Shown one piece after another: positions 8,475-18,703 of a stretch of 24,367 bases of DNA; the stretch's first letter is position 1, and every line of letters begins with the position of its first letter. The notes under the pieces were generated by a model. That model searched no databases, was not told the origin of the DNA, and saw only the letters and a list, made by a program, of their open reading frames with translations. The stretch is from Thermomucor indicae-seudaticae (Eukaryota > Mucoromycota > Mucoromycetes > Mucorales > Lichtheimiaceae). The position numbers and the translations under genes were made by a program. Location: NCBI GenBank assembly GCA_000787465.1, contig JSYX01000543.1, forward strand, positions 1 through 24,367, in the 5' to 3' direction.

Positions 8475-10175
8475 TTATATAACATTATATGGAGTAAATA
8501 AAATAAAAGATAAAATATTAGAAATATCTAATCATTGATCGGGCATAAACATAAATAATAAAATAAATAGTGTAAAAATAGATATAGGAATAGATAAAGA
8601 ATTAGATAATGATATATTAGATTTTAAATAAATTGAATCAATAGTATTATTTTTTATAACATTAATAGGTATTTCTAAATTAGATAATTTATTACTAAAT
8701 ATATAATCATGTTTATCAAAAAACATAATTTTAATAATATTTAGATAATATACAGCACTAATAACACTAGTTAATATACCTATAAAAGATAAAAATAAAA
8801 AACCATTTTGTAAAGCAGCTGATAAAACCATTAATTTAGCAAAAAAACCAACAAGAGGGGGTATACCAGCAAAAGATAATAAAGTAATAGTTAAACTTAA
8901 AGTTAAAGTAGGATTAATAAAAAAGTAACCTTTTAATTGACTTACAAGTTGAATAGGTGAATTATTTTTATCTAATAAATTTTTATGATCTATATTATTA
9001 TTAATATAAAAATATAAAGTATAACCTATACCTAATAATATAAAAAAAGCATTTAAATTAGAAATACTATATTGTATTAAATAAAAAATAAAAGATTGTA
9101 TAGATTCAATACTATTAATACTTAAAGCCAATAATAAAAAACCAACATGTGATATAGTACTATAAGCAAATAATCTTTTAATTCTAAATTGAGTTAAACC
9201 TAAAATAGTACCTATAATTAAAGAAAGTATACTACTAACTAATAAACTAGATGTTCAAGAATATTCAATAGATGTATAAATATTATTAGAAAAATGTACT
9301 AAATGTAATAAAACAATAAAAATAGAAATTTTAGGCATAATAGCAACAAAAGTTGTAACTATAGTAGGTATACCATCATAAACATCAGGAGATCAAAAAT
9401 GAAAAGGTGCTGCAGATATTTTAAATAAAAAACCTATAGTAATTAATAATAAATAATAAGGTATATATAAAGATATATCTTTATATATAACATAATTTAA
9501 ATCATTATCTTTAATAATATTAGCTAAATTAGTTATAATATAAAAACTATCTAAATATGTTGTACCAGAATTAGCATAAATTAAACCTATACCTAATAAA
9601 ATGAAACAAGAAGATAAACCACCTAATAAAAAATAAGTTAAACCAGATGATGTTGAAGATTCAGAATTTCTATAAAGAGTACATAATATATATAAACCAT
9701 AACTTTGTAACTCTAAAGATAAATAAACTGAAACTAAATCACTACTAGATATTAATAATATACTACCCATAACAATAAATAATATTATTAAAGTATATTC
9801 TATTATTGTAAATTGTTCTCCTTTTTTATTAATAACATTATAAACAAATAATTTTAATTTAGTTAAAAATAACATATTTAAACTTAAATATTTATTTAAT
9901 CAAAATTTACGAGGATAAAAACCAGTTAAATTTAAAATAAACATTGTTAATATAAATATTAACATATTAAAAATAAGATCTAAAGATGTTACACTAAATA
10001 AACCACCATATAGACCTACACCTAAATTTAAATAAGAAACAAAAAGATTATTATAACAAAAATATATACAATATAATTGTATAATTATTCCTATTCTAGA
10101 ATAATAAATTGAAATATCTCTGTTTAAACTAAGAGAATTAGATAAAATTAATAAAAAAATAGAAGTTAATAACAT
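8475..10175 (-). CDS. nad2: NADH dehydrogenase subunit 2
   Basis: Antiporter-like complex I subunit ND2, 566 residues, about 14 membrane helices, ATG to TAA. Conserved blocks are [21 protein letters not shown] (near residues 125-145), [19 protein letters not shown] (Trp by TGA) and [14 protein letters not shown]. At least four TGA codons lie in frame, one at residue 92. The ATG overlaps the nad5 stop by one base (TAATG at 10177-10173). The C-terminus ends [19 protein letters not shown]. It belongs to the run nad4L-nad5-nad2, probably one transcript. Confidence 0.97.
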
Positions 10176-12142
10176 TAATTTTTTTTATACATAGATGAAA
10201 AAATAGCAAATAATATTAATAATAATATATTATTATCAATAGTATTAAAATATAATAAGAAAATATAAAAAATTAAACCAATTAAAATATATAAAGCATA
10301 AGATGTTATAATACCAGTACTAAAACTACCTATATTTTTACTTAAATTTAATAAACCTTTTTCTAAACCATATGGACCTAATAATTCAACTGAACCCTTA
10401 TCTAAAACTTTAGTAGTTTGTCCACCTAGTTTTAATACAAGATTAGTTATATAATTATTATAAAAAAATTCAATTAAAAAACGTTGATTAAATAAACTAA
10501 AAAGATTATAACCTAAATTAGTAAATTTAAATTTAATTAATAATTTTCCAAAAAATTCTGAAAAAATAAGACCTAATATAGTTAAAGTTAAAGTAAATAT
10601 TAATGGTAATAATTTAAATATAGTTGGTACAGCAAATTCAGTATCTAACATAATTTCATGTGAAGGGTGTATAAATATACTATTATCACTAAAGAAATTT
10701 GAACCTAAACCTATAAAAACATCCTTAGTTAAATAACCAAAAAATATTGAAAATATAGATAAAATAATTAAAGGTAAATTTATATAAATATTACCTTGAT
10801 CTACATTTTTATAACTATTTAAAGGTCCGTTAGGATTAGTTAAAAATGTTAAATATAATACTTTTACAGAATATAAAGTAGTAAACATAGCACCTATTGT
10901 AGCAATAAAGTATACAACAGTACTTGAAATAAAAAATTGACCATAAGCAGATTCTAATATGAAATCTTTAGAATAAAAACCAGACATAAAAGGTATAGCA
11001 ACTAAACTTAAAGAAGCTATTAACATAATTGAATAAGCTAATGGTAAAAATGGTTTTAATCCTCCATATTTTCTAAAATCTTGATTATCTGATACAGAAT
11101 GTATAACAGCACCTGCACCTAAAAATAATAAAGCTTTATAAAAAGCATGATTAACTAAATGAAATAATGCAAGATTATATGATGATAAACCTATAGAAAT
11201 AACCATCATACCTAATTGACTCATTGTAGAATAAGCTATAACTTTTTTTATATCTTGTTGAAATAATCCTATTATAGAACTAAATACAGTTGTAATAGCA
11301 CCTAATCATAAACAAAGTATTAATACAGTAGAACTATATTCTATTAAAGGAGATGATCTCATTAATAAATAAACACCTGCTGTAACCATTGTTGCAGCAT
11401 GTATTAAAGCTGATACAGGTGTAGGACCTTCCATAGCTTGAGGTAATCAAACATGTAAACCTATTTGTGAACTTTTAGCCATAGCACCTATTAATAAACA
11501 TATACCTATTAATGTAATAACATCTTGATTAAAGTATGGAGCTAATGAAAAAACTGTAGAATAGTCTAAATTACCAAAAGATCAAATTATTATAAACATA
11601 CCAATAGTTAAAAAACAATCACCTACTCTATTTGTTAAAAAAGCTGAAATAGAACTTTGATTTGCTGCTATTCTAGTAAATCAAAAATTTACTAATAAAT
11701 ATGAACATACACCTACACCTTCTCAACCTAAAAACATTAATAAATAATTATTAGCTGTTACAAGTATAATCATCATAAAAGTAAATAAACTTAAATAACT
11801 AAAAAATCTTTGATTATGTGGATCATGACTCATATAACCTATTGAATATATATGTACTAAACTTGATACTATTAATACAGGTATTAACATACTTACAGTT
11901 AAACTATCAAAATAAAAACCTCATACAATATTCATAGACTCTGAATCAATTCATCTAAATAAATTTATTTCTAAAGGTATATTATTATAACCTACTTCTA
12001 TAAAAGTTATTATAGCTAATATAGTTGTTATAATAATAAAACTAGATGTAATTAATTGTGATCCTTGTACACCTATTTTTCTACCAAAAAAACCTGAAAT
12101 TATTGAACCTATTAAAGGTAAAAATATTATTAATAAATACAT
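10175..12142 (-). CDS. nad5: NADH dehydrogenase subunit 5
   Basis: Largest antiporter-like subunit of complex I, 655 residues, ATG to TAA, with about 15 membrane helices and the long lateral C-terminal helix. Conserved segments are [42 protein letters not shown] and [24 protein letters not shown], with the channel His and Lys residues. TGA codes Trp, first at residue 64. It shares one base with nad4L before it and one with nad2 after it. The last stretch is hydrophobic and ends SSMYKKN. No intron. Confidence 0.97.
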
Positions 12143-12411
12143 TATTTAAATTCTATTGCTATACTACCTCTTAATCTATAAAAAGCTACTAATATACCTA
12201 AACCTATAGCTGATTCTGCACCTGCTATTGTTATTATATATATAGCAAAAGTTTGACCTAATATATCATCAAAATTAAGTGAACTTATTAATATTAAAAA
12301 AGTAACAGACAATAACATTATTTCTATTGAAATAAGCATTAAAATTATATTTTTTCTGTTTAAAACAAAACCTAAAATCCCTATTAAAAATAATATTAAT
12401 GATAAATTCAT
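12142..12411 (-). CDS. nad4L: NADH dehydrogenase subunit 4L
   Basis: Small three-helix complex I subunit ND4L (NuoK homologue), 89 residues, ATG to TAA. The conserved segment [20 protein letters not shown] near the C-terminus and the Glu in [16 protein letters not shown] (helix 2) are the proton-path residues of the family. The last base of its stop codon is the first base of the nad5 ATG (TAATG), an overlap typical of ascomycete mitochondria. It follows cox2 after 65 nt. Confidence 0.97.
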   Translation of the reverse strand: MNLSLILFLIGILGFVLNRKNIILMLISIEIMLLSVTFLILISSLNFDDILGQTFAIYIITIAGAESAIGLGILVAFYRLRGSIAIEFK

Positions 12412-12454
12412 TAAACTCTTATGATTAAGATTAATATTTATGTATATTAATTTT

Positions 12455-12479
12455 TATTAATTAATTAATTAATTAATTA
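12455..12479. repeat. TTAA microsatellite before cox2 end
   Basis: About six tandem copies of the tetramer ATTA/TTAA fill the spacer between nad4L and cox2 and run into the cox2 stop codon (12477-12479). Such tracts vary in length between isolates. Confidence 0.7.
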
Positions 12480-13277
12480 GTCTCCTAATTGATCTCTTAA
12501 TCATAATAAAAATTTTTTTAAACTAACTGATTGTATTACAATAGGCATTGAACTATGTAATATACCACATATTTCTGAACATTGTCCAAAATAAGTACCT
12601 TGTCTATTTAAATAAACAGATGTTTGATTTAATCTACCAGGATATGCATCACATTTTATACCTAATGATGGACAAGCAAATGAATGTATAACATCAGCTG
12701 CTGATATTACAAATCTTGTATGTGTTAATTCAGGTATTATTACTCTATTATCAACTTCTAACATTCTTAATGTACCTTCTTCTAAATCTGATTCTGGTAC
12801 TATATATGAATCAAACTCTACAAATTCTCCATCTGCATTAGTAAAATCAGGATATTGGTAACTTCAATATCATTGATGACCTTCACCATATATAACTAAT
12901 GAAGGATCCATTACTTCATCCATTAAATATAATAATTTAAATGATGGAAATGCTATTAATATTAATATTATTGCTGGTGTTATTGTTCATATTAATTCTA
13001 CCAATGTACCATGATTCATATATTTATGTGATATTTGTGATTTTGTATGTATAAAACTTTTTATAATAGTAATCATTATTCATGTAACAGCAAATAATAT
13101 TATAGTCAAATAAAACATAATATTATTATGTAATTCTTCTATACCTTCCATTTGAGGTGTTGCACTATCTTGAAAAAATAAACCTCAAGGTGTTGGAGCA
13201 TCTAATCTTATTATTATACTATGATAAATATTAATAATAGATAATGTTTGAAATCAAATAAATAAATTATTTATCAT
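12477..13277 (-). CDS. cox2: Cytochrome c oxidase subunit II
   Basis: Copper A subunit of complex IV, 266 residues, ATG to TAA. Two N-terminal membrane helices are followed by the intermembrane-space cupredoxin domain. The aromatic-acidic segment EGHQWYWSYQYPD and the CuA ligands (His in [12 protein letters not shown], then [13 protein letters not shown] with two Cys, Glu, His and Met) are intact. TGA codes Trp at residues 8 and 31 and again near the C-terminus (FLLWLRDQLGD). Residues 22-35 ([14 protein letters not shown]) fit the usual processed N-terminus of fungal Cox2. It follows atp9 after 139 nt of AT-rich spacer. Confidence 0.98.
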
Positions 13278-13330
13278 ACTAATTAGTAAAAATTTTATTA
13301 TAAAAAAAAAAAAAATGTAATTAAAAAAAA

Positions 13331-13359
13331 AATATTAATATTAATATTAATATAATATT
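13331..13359. repeat. AATATT repeat in the atp9-cox2 spacer
   Basis: Nearly four copies of AATATT in tandem, flanked by A and T homopolymers, form most of the spacer 13278-13416. I see no gene or clear structured RNA there. Confidence 0.65.
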
Positions 13360-13416
13360 TTTTTATCTTAAGGCTTGAAATAATCTGATTTTATATACTA
13401 AAACTTAAAAAAAAAA

Positions 13417-13680
<264 letters not shown>

Positions 13681-13716
13681 TTAAAATAAAATAAATTAAA
13701 AGTATAAAACTTAAAA

Positions 13717-13787
13717 AGCTCTTAAGATGAATCGAACATCTATACAAATATTAACAGTATTTTGCTCTACCGTTGAGCTATAAGAGC
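13717..13787 (-). tRNA. trnN: tRNA-Asn (GTT)
   Basis: Standard cloverleaf: acceptor GCTCTTA with TAAGAGC, D stem GCTC/GAGC, anticodon loop CTGTTAA (anticodon GTT), T loop TTCGATT. Four bases separate it from trnR(TCT), and 75 nt from atp9. Confidence 0.95.
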
Positions 13788-13791
13788 TAAA

Positions 13792-13862
13792 ATTCTTATC
13801 TTAGATTCGAACTAAGATCAAAATATTAGAAGTATTTTGCTCTACCATTGAGCTAATAAGAA
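13792..13862 (-). tRNA. trnR: tRNA-Arg (TCT)
   Basis: Acceptor TTCTTAT with ATAAGAA, D stem GCTC/GAGC, anticodon stem AAATA/TATTT, loop CTTCTAA (anticodon TCT, reads AGA/AGG), T loop TTCGAAT. Its D and anticodon arms are nearly identical to those of the adjacent trnN, so the two may come from one duplication. Confidence 0.95.
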
Positions 13863-13866
13863 TAAG

Positions 13867-13938
13867 TAACATGTATAAGATTTGAACTTATATCATCATG
13901 GTCGTAGCACGATATTCTAACCCTTAAACTAACATGTT
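13867..13938 (-). tRNA. trnR: tRNA-Arg (ACG)
   Basis: Acceptor AACATGT with ACATGTT, anticodon stem TCGTG/CATGA, loop CTACGAC (anticodon ACG), T loop TTCAAAT. As the only CGN reader it would have to decode the few CGN codons present, as the yeast mitochondrial tRNA with this anticodon does. It lies 22 nt after the cox1 stop. Confidence 0.93.
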
Positions 13939-13960
13939 ACCAAATAAAAAACCAAGTTAA

Positions 13961-15577
<1,617 letters not shown>

Positions 15578-15631
15578 TCTATTATCTTAAAAGTTTATTG
15601 CTAATAAGCAATATTAATGCCTAATAAGGTG

Positions 15632-15703
15632 GGTGGATACCTTGAATCGAACAAGGATATACTATGCCACATACAGCTGTTCTACCTATTGAACTATATC
15701 CAC
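15632..15703 (-). tRNA. trnH: tRNA-His (GTG)
   Basis: Acceptor GTGGATA with TATCCAC, anticodon loop ATGTGGC (anticodon GTG), T loop TTCGATT. The base before the 5' end (15704) is G on the minus strand and the discriminator is C, so the extra G-1:C73 pair required by tRNA-His is encoded. Last tRNA of the cluster before cox1. Confidence 0.95.
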
Positions 15704-15731
15704 CATAATTAATATTAATTATATTAAACCT

Positions 15732-15802
15732 AGCCTGAGGAGAAATTCGAATTCTCATTCTTAATTCATGAAATTATTGTTCTACCATTAAACTACTCGG
15801 GC
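15732..15802 (-). tRNA. trnM: tRNA with CAT anticodon, copy 1 (Met)
   Basis: Acceptor GCCCGAG with CTCAGGC, including a C-A mismatch at the fourth pair; D arm GTTT/GAAC; anticodon loop TTCATGA (CAT); T arm GAGAA/TTCTC with loop TTCGAAT. One of three CAT-anticodon tRNAs; initiator, elongator or modified Ile identity is not decided here. Confidence 0.9.
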
Positions 15803-15808
15803 AAAATT

Positions 15809-15881
15809 TTATGTTGGAGCGATTCGAACACTCATATGTAAATACCAAAAATTTATGACTTACCTATTAGTCAACAACATA
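15809..15881 (-). tRNA. trnQ: tRNA-Gln (TTG)
   Basis: Acceptor TATGTTG with CAACATA, D stem GACT/AGTC, anticodon stem TAAAT/ATTTA, loop TTTTGGT (anticodon TTG), T arm GAGTG/CGCTC. Confidence 0.94.
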
Positions 15882-15924
15882 AAAATAATAATCTTATAAT
15901 TATTTTAATTATAAGCTTAGCCCT

Positions 15925-16006
15925 TATGGATAATAAGACTCGAACCTATAAAGCTTTCGCCACTGCAATCTAAAAACAGCCTGTTTACCAATTCCAGCAT
16001 ATCCAT
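15925..16006 (-). tRNA. trnL: tRNA-Leu (TAG)
   Basis: Class II tRNA with a long variable arm (TGGCGAAAGCTT region). Acceptor ATGGATA with TATCCAT, loop TTTAGAT (anticodon TAG, reads CUN), U-U mismatch at 31:39. Its 5' end abuts the 3' end of trnF with no spacer. Confidence 0.93.
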
Positions 16007-16079
16007 TGCCCGAAACAAGACTTGAACTTATAACCCAAACATCTTCAGTGTTTTGCTCTACCAATTGAGCTATTCGTGC
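16007..16079 (-). tRNA. trnF: tRNA-Phe (GAA)
   Basis: Acceptor GCACGAA with TTCGGGC (A-G mismatch at the third pair), D stem GCTC/GAGC, anticodon loop CTGAAGA (GAA), T loop TTCAAGT. It directly abuts trnL(TAG). Confidence 0.94.
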
Positions 16080-16095
16080 AAATAAGAAGTATATA

Positions 16096-16104
16096 TACCC
16101 CCCA
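16096..16104 (-). other. G-rich block after trnA
   Basis: The minus strand reads CATGGGGGGTATATATAC just after the 3' end of trnA: six G followed by TATAT. It resembles the G runs at 4455-4481 and 5656-5675, which are also followed by TAT. Confidence 0.35.
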
Positions 16105-16176
16105 TGGAATTATCAGGAATTGAACCTGAATAAAAGACTTGCAAAGTCTTCGTTTTACCAATTAAACCATAACCCC
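16105..16176 (-). tRNA. trnA: tRNA-Ala (TGC)
   Basis: Acceptor GGGGTTA with TAATTCC (two G-U pairs), anticodon stem AAGAC/GTCTT, loop TTTGCAA (anticodon TGC), T loop TTCAATT. Confidence 0.94.
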
Positions 16177-16179
16177 TAA

Positions 16180-16260
16180 TATCCGAGGAGGGAATCGAAC
16201 CCACACGATTCTATCAATAAAACTTAAGATTATCCTGTCTACCAGTTTCAGCACTCGGAT
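16180..16260 (-). tRNA. trnL: tRNA-Leu (TAA)
   Basis: Class II tRNA with an extended variable arm. Acceptor ATCCGAG with CTCGGAT, loop CTTAAGT (anticodon TAA, reads the abundant UUA codons), U-U mismatch at 31:39. Its 5' end abuts the next trnM. Confidence 0.93.
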
Positions 16261-16332
16261 TAAGACTAAAATGATTCGAACATTTATAAGAACTATTATG
16301 AGCAGTTGGCTTTACCATTAAGCTATAGCCTT
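16261..16332 (-). tRNA. trnM: tRNA with CAT anticodon, copy 2 (Met)
   Basis: Acceptor AAGGCTA with TAGTCTT, D stem GCTT/AAGC, anticodon stem AACTG/TAGTT, loop CTCATAA (CAT), T loop TTCGAAT. Abuts trnL(TAA) without a spacer. Confidence 0.92.
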
Positions 16333-16335
16333 GTG

Positions 16336-16406
16336 ATACGGATTTAGGATTTGAACCTAAATAAATTGATCATGAGTCAATTATGTTACTATTACATTAA
16401 TCCGTA
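16336..16406 (-). tRNA. trnM: tRNA with CAT anticodon, copy 3 (Met)
   Basis: Acceptor TACGGAT with ATCCGTA, D stem ATGT/ACAT, anticodon stem ATTGA/TCAAT, loop CTCATGA (CAT), T arm TTAGG/CCTAA. It differs widely from the other two CAT tRNAs, so it is not a recent copy. Confidence 0.92.
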
Positions 16407-16407
16407 G

Positions 16408-16479
16408 TAAGAAATAGGTGATTCGAACACCTGACCCTTCGTGTGTAAAACGATAGCTCTACCACTGAGCTAATTTCTT
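16408..16479 (-). tRNA. trnV: tRNA-Val (TAC)
   Basis: Acceptor AAGAAAT with ATTTCTT, D stem GCTC/GAGC, loop TTTACAC (anticodon TAC), T arm AGGTG/CACCT. One base separates it from trnM copy 3 and one from trnE. Confidence 0.95.
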
Positions 16480-16480
16480 G

Positions 16481-16553
16481 CAACCCAAGAGAGACTTGAA
16501 CTCTCGCACTAACAGTGAAAATGTTATGTCTTAACCTACTTGACCATTGGGTC
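16481..16553 (-). tRNA. trnE: tRNA-Glu (TTC)
   Basis: Acceptor GACCCAA with TTGGGTT, anticodon stem TAACA/TGTTA, loop TTTTCAC (anticodon TTC), T arm GAGAG/CTCTC. Its 5' end abuts the 3' end of trnT. Confidence 0.94.
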
Positions 16554-16624
16554 AGCCCAGTGCAAGTATCGCACTTACTTAAACCGATTACAAAACGGTT
16601 GCATTACTTTTATGCTAACCAGGC
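16554..16624 (-). tRNA. trnT: tRNA-Thr (TGT)
   Basis: Acceptor GCCTGGT with ACTGGGC (two G-U pairs), loop TTTGTAA (anticodon TGT), a T loop of unusual sequence TGCGATA, U-U mismatch at 31:39. First tRNA after rnl. Confidence 0.92.
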
Positions 16625-17115
16625 TAAATTATTATATATGTGTTATATTTAGTATAATAATAAATTAGTACTTTATATCTAAAAAAATATTAAATTTAAT
16701 ACAACTAAAGCCTATTACGTAATATTATATTACGTTTATATAAGAGTATAATATAATAAGCTTCGCGCTTAAATGCTTTCAGCACTTATCTATAATTGAC
16801 TTAGCTTTCCTGCCATGCTTAATAAACATATATATTATAGTGATAATATATTTATAATATTAAACAACAGGTAAACCATAGGTCAACATTCCCAACTCCT
16901 TTCGTACGAAGGGACTATTTATCTTTTACTCTGTATCCCTCTAGAAGATAAAAACCATACTGTCTCACGACGTATTAAACCCAGCTCATGTAACTCTTTA
17001 ATCGACGAACAGTCGAACCCTTCATGATTTCTACATTCATGTGGATGAGTTAAGCCGACATCGAGGTGCCAAACCGCGCACTCAATTTGTACTCTCTTGC
17101 GCAAATTAGCCTGTT

Positions 17116-18703
17116 CAATTATGTTATCATAAAAGTTATTTATCTTTTATTTCCTTTTCTTTCAAAAAGGTTCAGACTATTTCATCATCTTTATTTATTT
17201 TTATTTTTATGGATTTAAACTATTCACTTGCAATTCAACCTTTTATTCCATAAGAACCTATACGTGTTATAGAATTTAATCTAGTGTAATCTAAATTTGA
17301 TCTAATATTTCCTCTTACTAAACCTAAAGATACTTTATTATTTTTATCTAAGTAATTTCTAGATTTAAATCTATTTAATTTACCTTTTAATTTTAATTTA
17401 AATAAAGATCTTGAAGCAGTAAAACGTTTAGTTAATCTACCAGATACTTCTAATTTAACACCAGCAATTTTTTTATTATTAACTTTATCTAATACAAAAT
17501 TTTTTAAATATTTTGAATTATTAATATAGCTAATACTTTGTATTTTTACTTTTTTTATAGATTTTTTTAGACTACGCTGTAGTTTTCTTTTTACAACACT
17601 AAGTTTTAATAAAAGAACTTGAGTATATATATCACTATTAAAATAAAAATATTTTAAATTAATAAAATTAAATTCTATCTTTTTATTATATATTTTTCTT
17701 ATTAAATTATTTAAATTATGTAAATAATAATTATTAAACTTAGAATTATTAATATATCTTAATATATTAATATATATACATTTTAATTCTTTTTCCATAG
17801 ATTTTTTCAAATAAATATTATAAATATTAGATTCTATATTATTAATTTTATTTTTATCTTTTAATACTTTTAATAATAAAAATTTTATTTTTGATTCTCT
17901 ATTTAATAATTTTAATATTGAAGAGTTAACAAATTCAATTTTATTATAAAATAAATTTTTATTTTTTATTATAATATTCATATAATCTTTATATAATAAT
18001 TTATTTAAAGTTTCTATTTGTTTATTAAAAATATATACTGTTATATTTATTAAATCATTTGTATGTTTAAATTGACCTAGACTTATTAATATTCTATTTT
18101 TTGATATACTTCTTTTTTTTTTATTTTTACTAAAACTTCTACTTTTTCTTATTAATGATTCTATTTTTAAATTATACAAATTAAAATAACTATATATTAA
18201 CTTATTAATTAATTTATTAGCTTCATATATATTATTTAAATTTTTATTATTAAAAGCATAAATACTATTTTTTCAATTTCTAACAATAGATACAATATAT
18301 TTTTTTACTTTAACTTCTTGTTTAACATTAAATGTTAAATCATTATAAGAATTTTTTAATTTAGATTTTATTATATTTAACATAACATGTTTTTAATTTT
18401 TTATTATTAATTTAAAAATATTAAATAATAATACAGTTTAATAAATAAAACTATTTCACTAATATAATATTAATAATTATAAAGATATATATATATAATA
18501 AATAAATAAAGATGTTGGGTACTAAAAAAGGATTATTATTAGCATTATTCACCTTTTAGTCGTTGAACGTACTTATATATATATTTAAAGCTTATATAAG
18601 TTTCGCTTCAAATAGACTTTATATTGTTTAAACAAATAAAGTTATTTTTGAAATTAACCCAAATTATTACCTATATTTTTAAATATAGGAGGACTAACAA
18701 GTA
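17116..18703 (-). other. Group I intron at the rnl 2450 (omega) site
   Basis: The intron interrupts ...GGGAT / AACAGG..., the classical omega site. The exon before it ends in U (18704) and the intron ends in G (17116), as group I introns require. A conserved P7 pair is visible: GTTCAACGACTA (18568-18557, R side) and ATAGTCTGAACC (17180-17169, S side). rps3 lies between these, in the position of the P8 loop. The 320 nt of 18384-18703 hold the 5' ribozyme domains and are otherwise AT-rich. No homing endonuclease ORF is present. It is the only intron in the genome. Confidence 0.88.
17220..18383 (-). CDS. rps3: Ribosomal protein S3, intron-encoded
   Basis: Mitochondrial small-subunit protein uS3, 387 residues, inside the rnl intron as in most Pezizomycotina. 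ATG at 18383 gives MLNIIKSKLKNSYNDLTF. TGA codes Trp at residue 46 and at 17235-17237, so the frame ends at TAG 17220-17222 with the tail GIKGWIASE. It is very rich in Lys, Asn and Ile, the usual composition of these fast-evolving proteins. The recognisable part is the C-terminal domain from about residue 305: AGVKLEVSGRLTKRFTASRS, a fungal Rps3 signature. TAG is used as stop here only; all other genes end in TAA. Confidence 0.93.

Noticed and set aside
16717..16735. Perfect hairpin as a possible terminator after rnl
   Set aside because: Its position fits the helices of the rRNA 3' domain, and no intrinsic-terminator pattern follows it.
16919..17104. Minus-strand ORF of 61 codons
   Set aside because: It overlaps the peptidyl-transferase region of rnl exon 2; the bases are conserved as rRNA, not as protein.
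18180..18383. Starting rps3 at the TTG at 18179
   Set aside because: The frame continues upstream through a TGA (Trp) to an ATG at 18383, giving a full-length Rps3.
18570..18578. ATATAAGTA on the minus strand, identical to the Saccharomyces mitochondrial promoter nonamer
   Set aside because: It lies inside the rnl intron, not before a gene cluster, and this promoter type is not established for Pezizomycotina; chance is likely in such AT-rich DNA.
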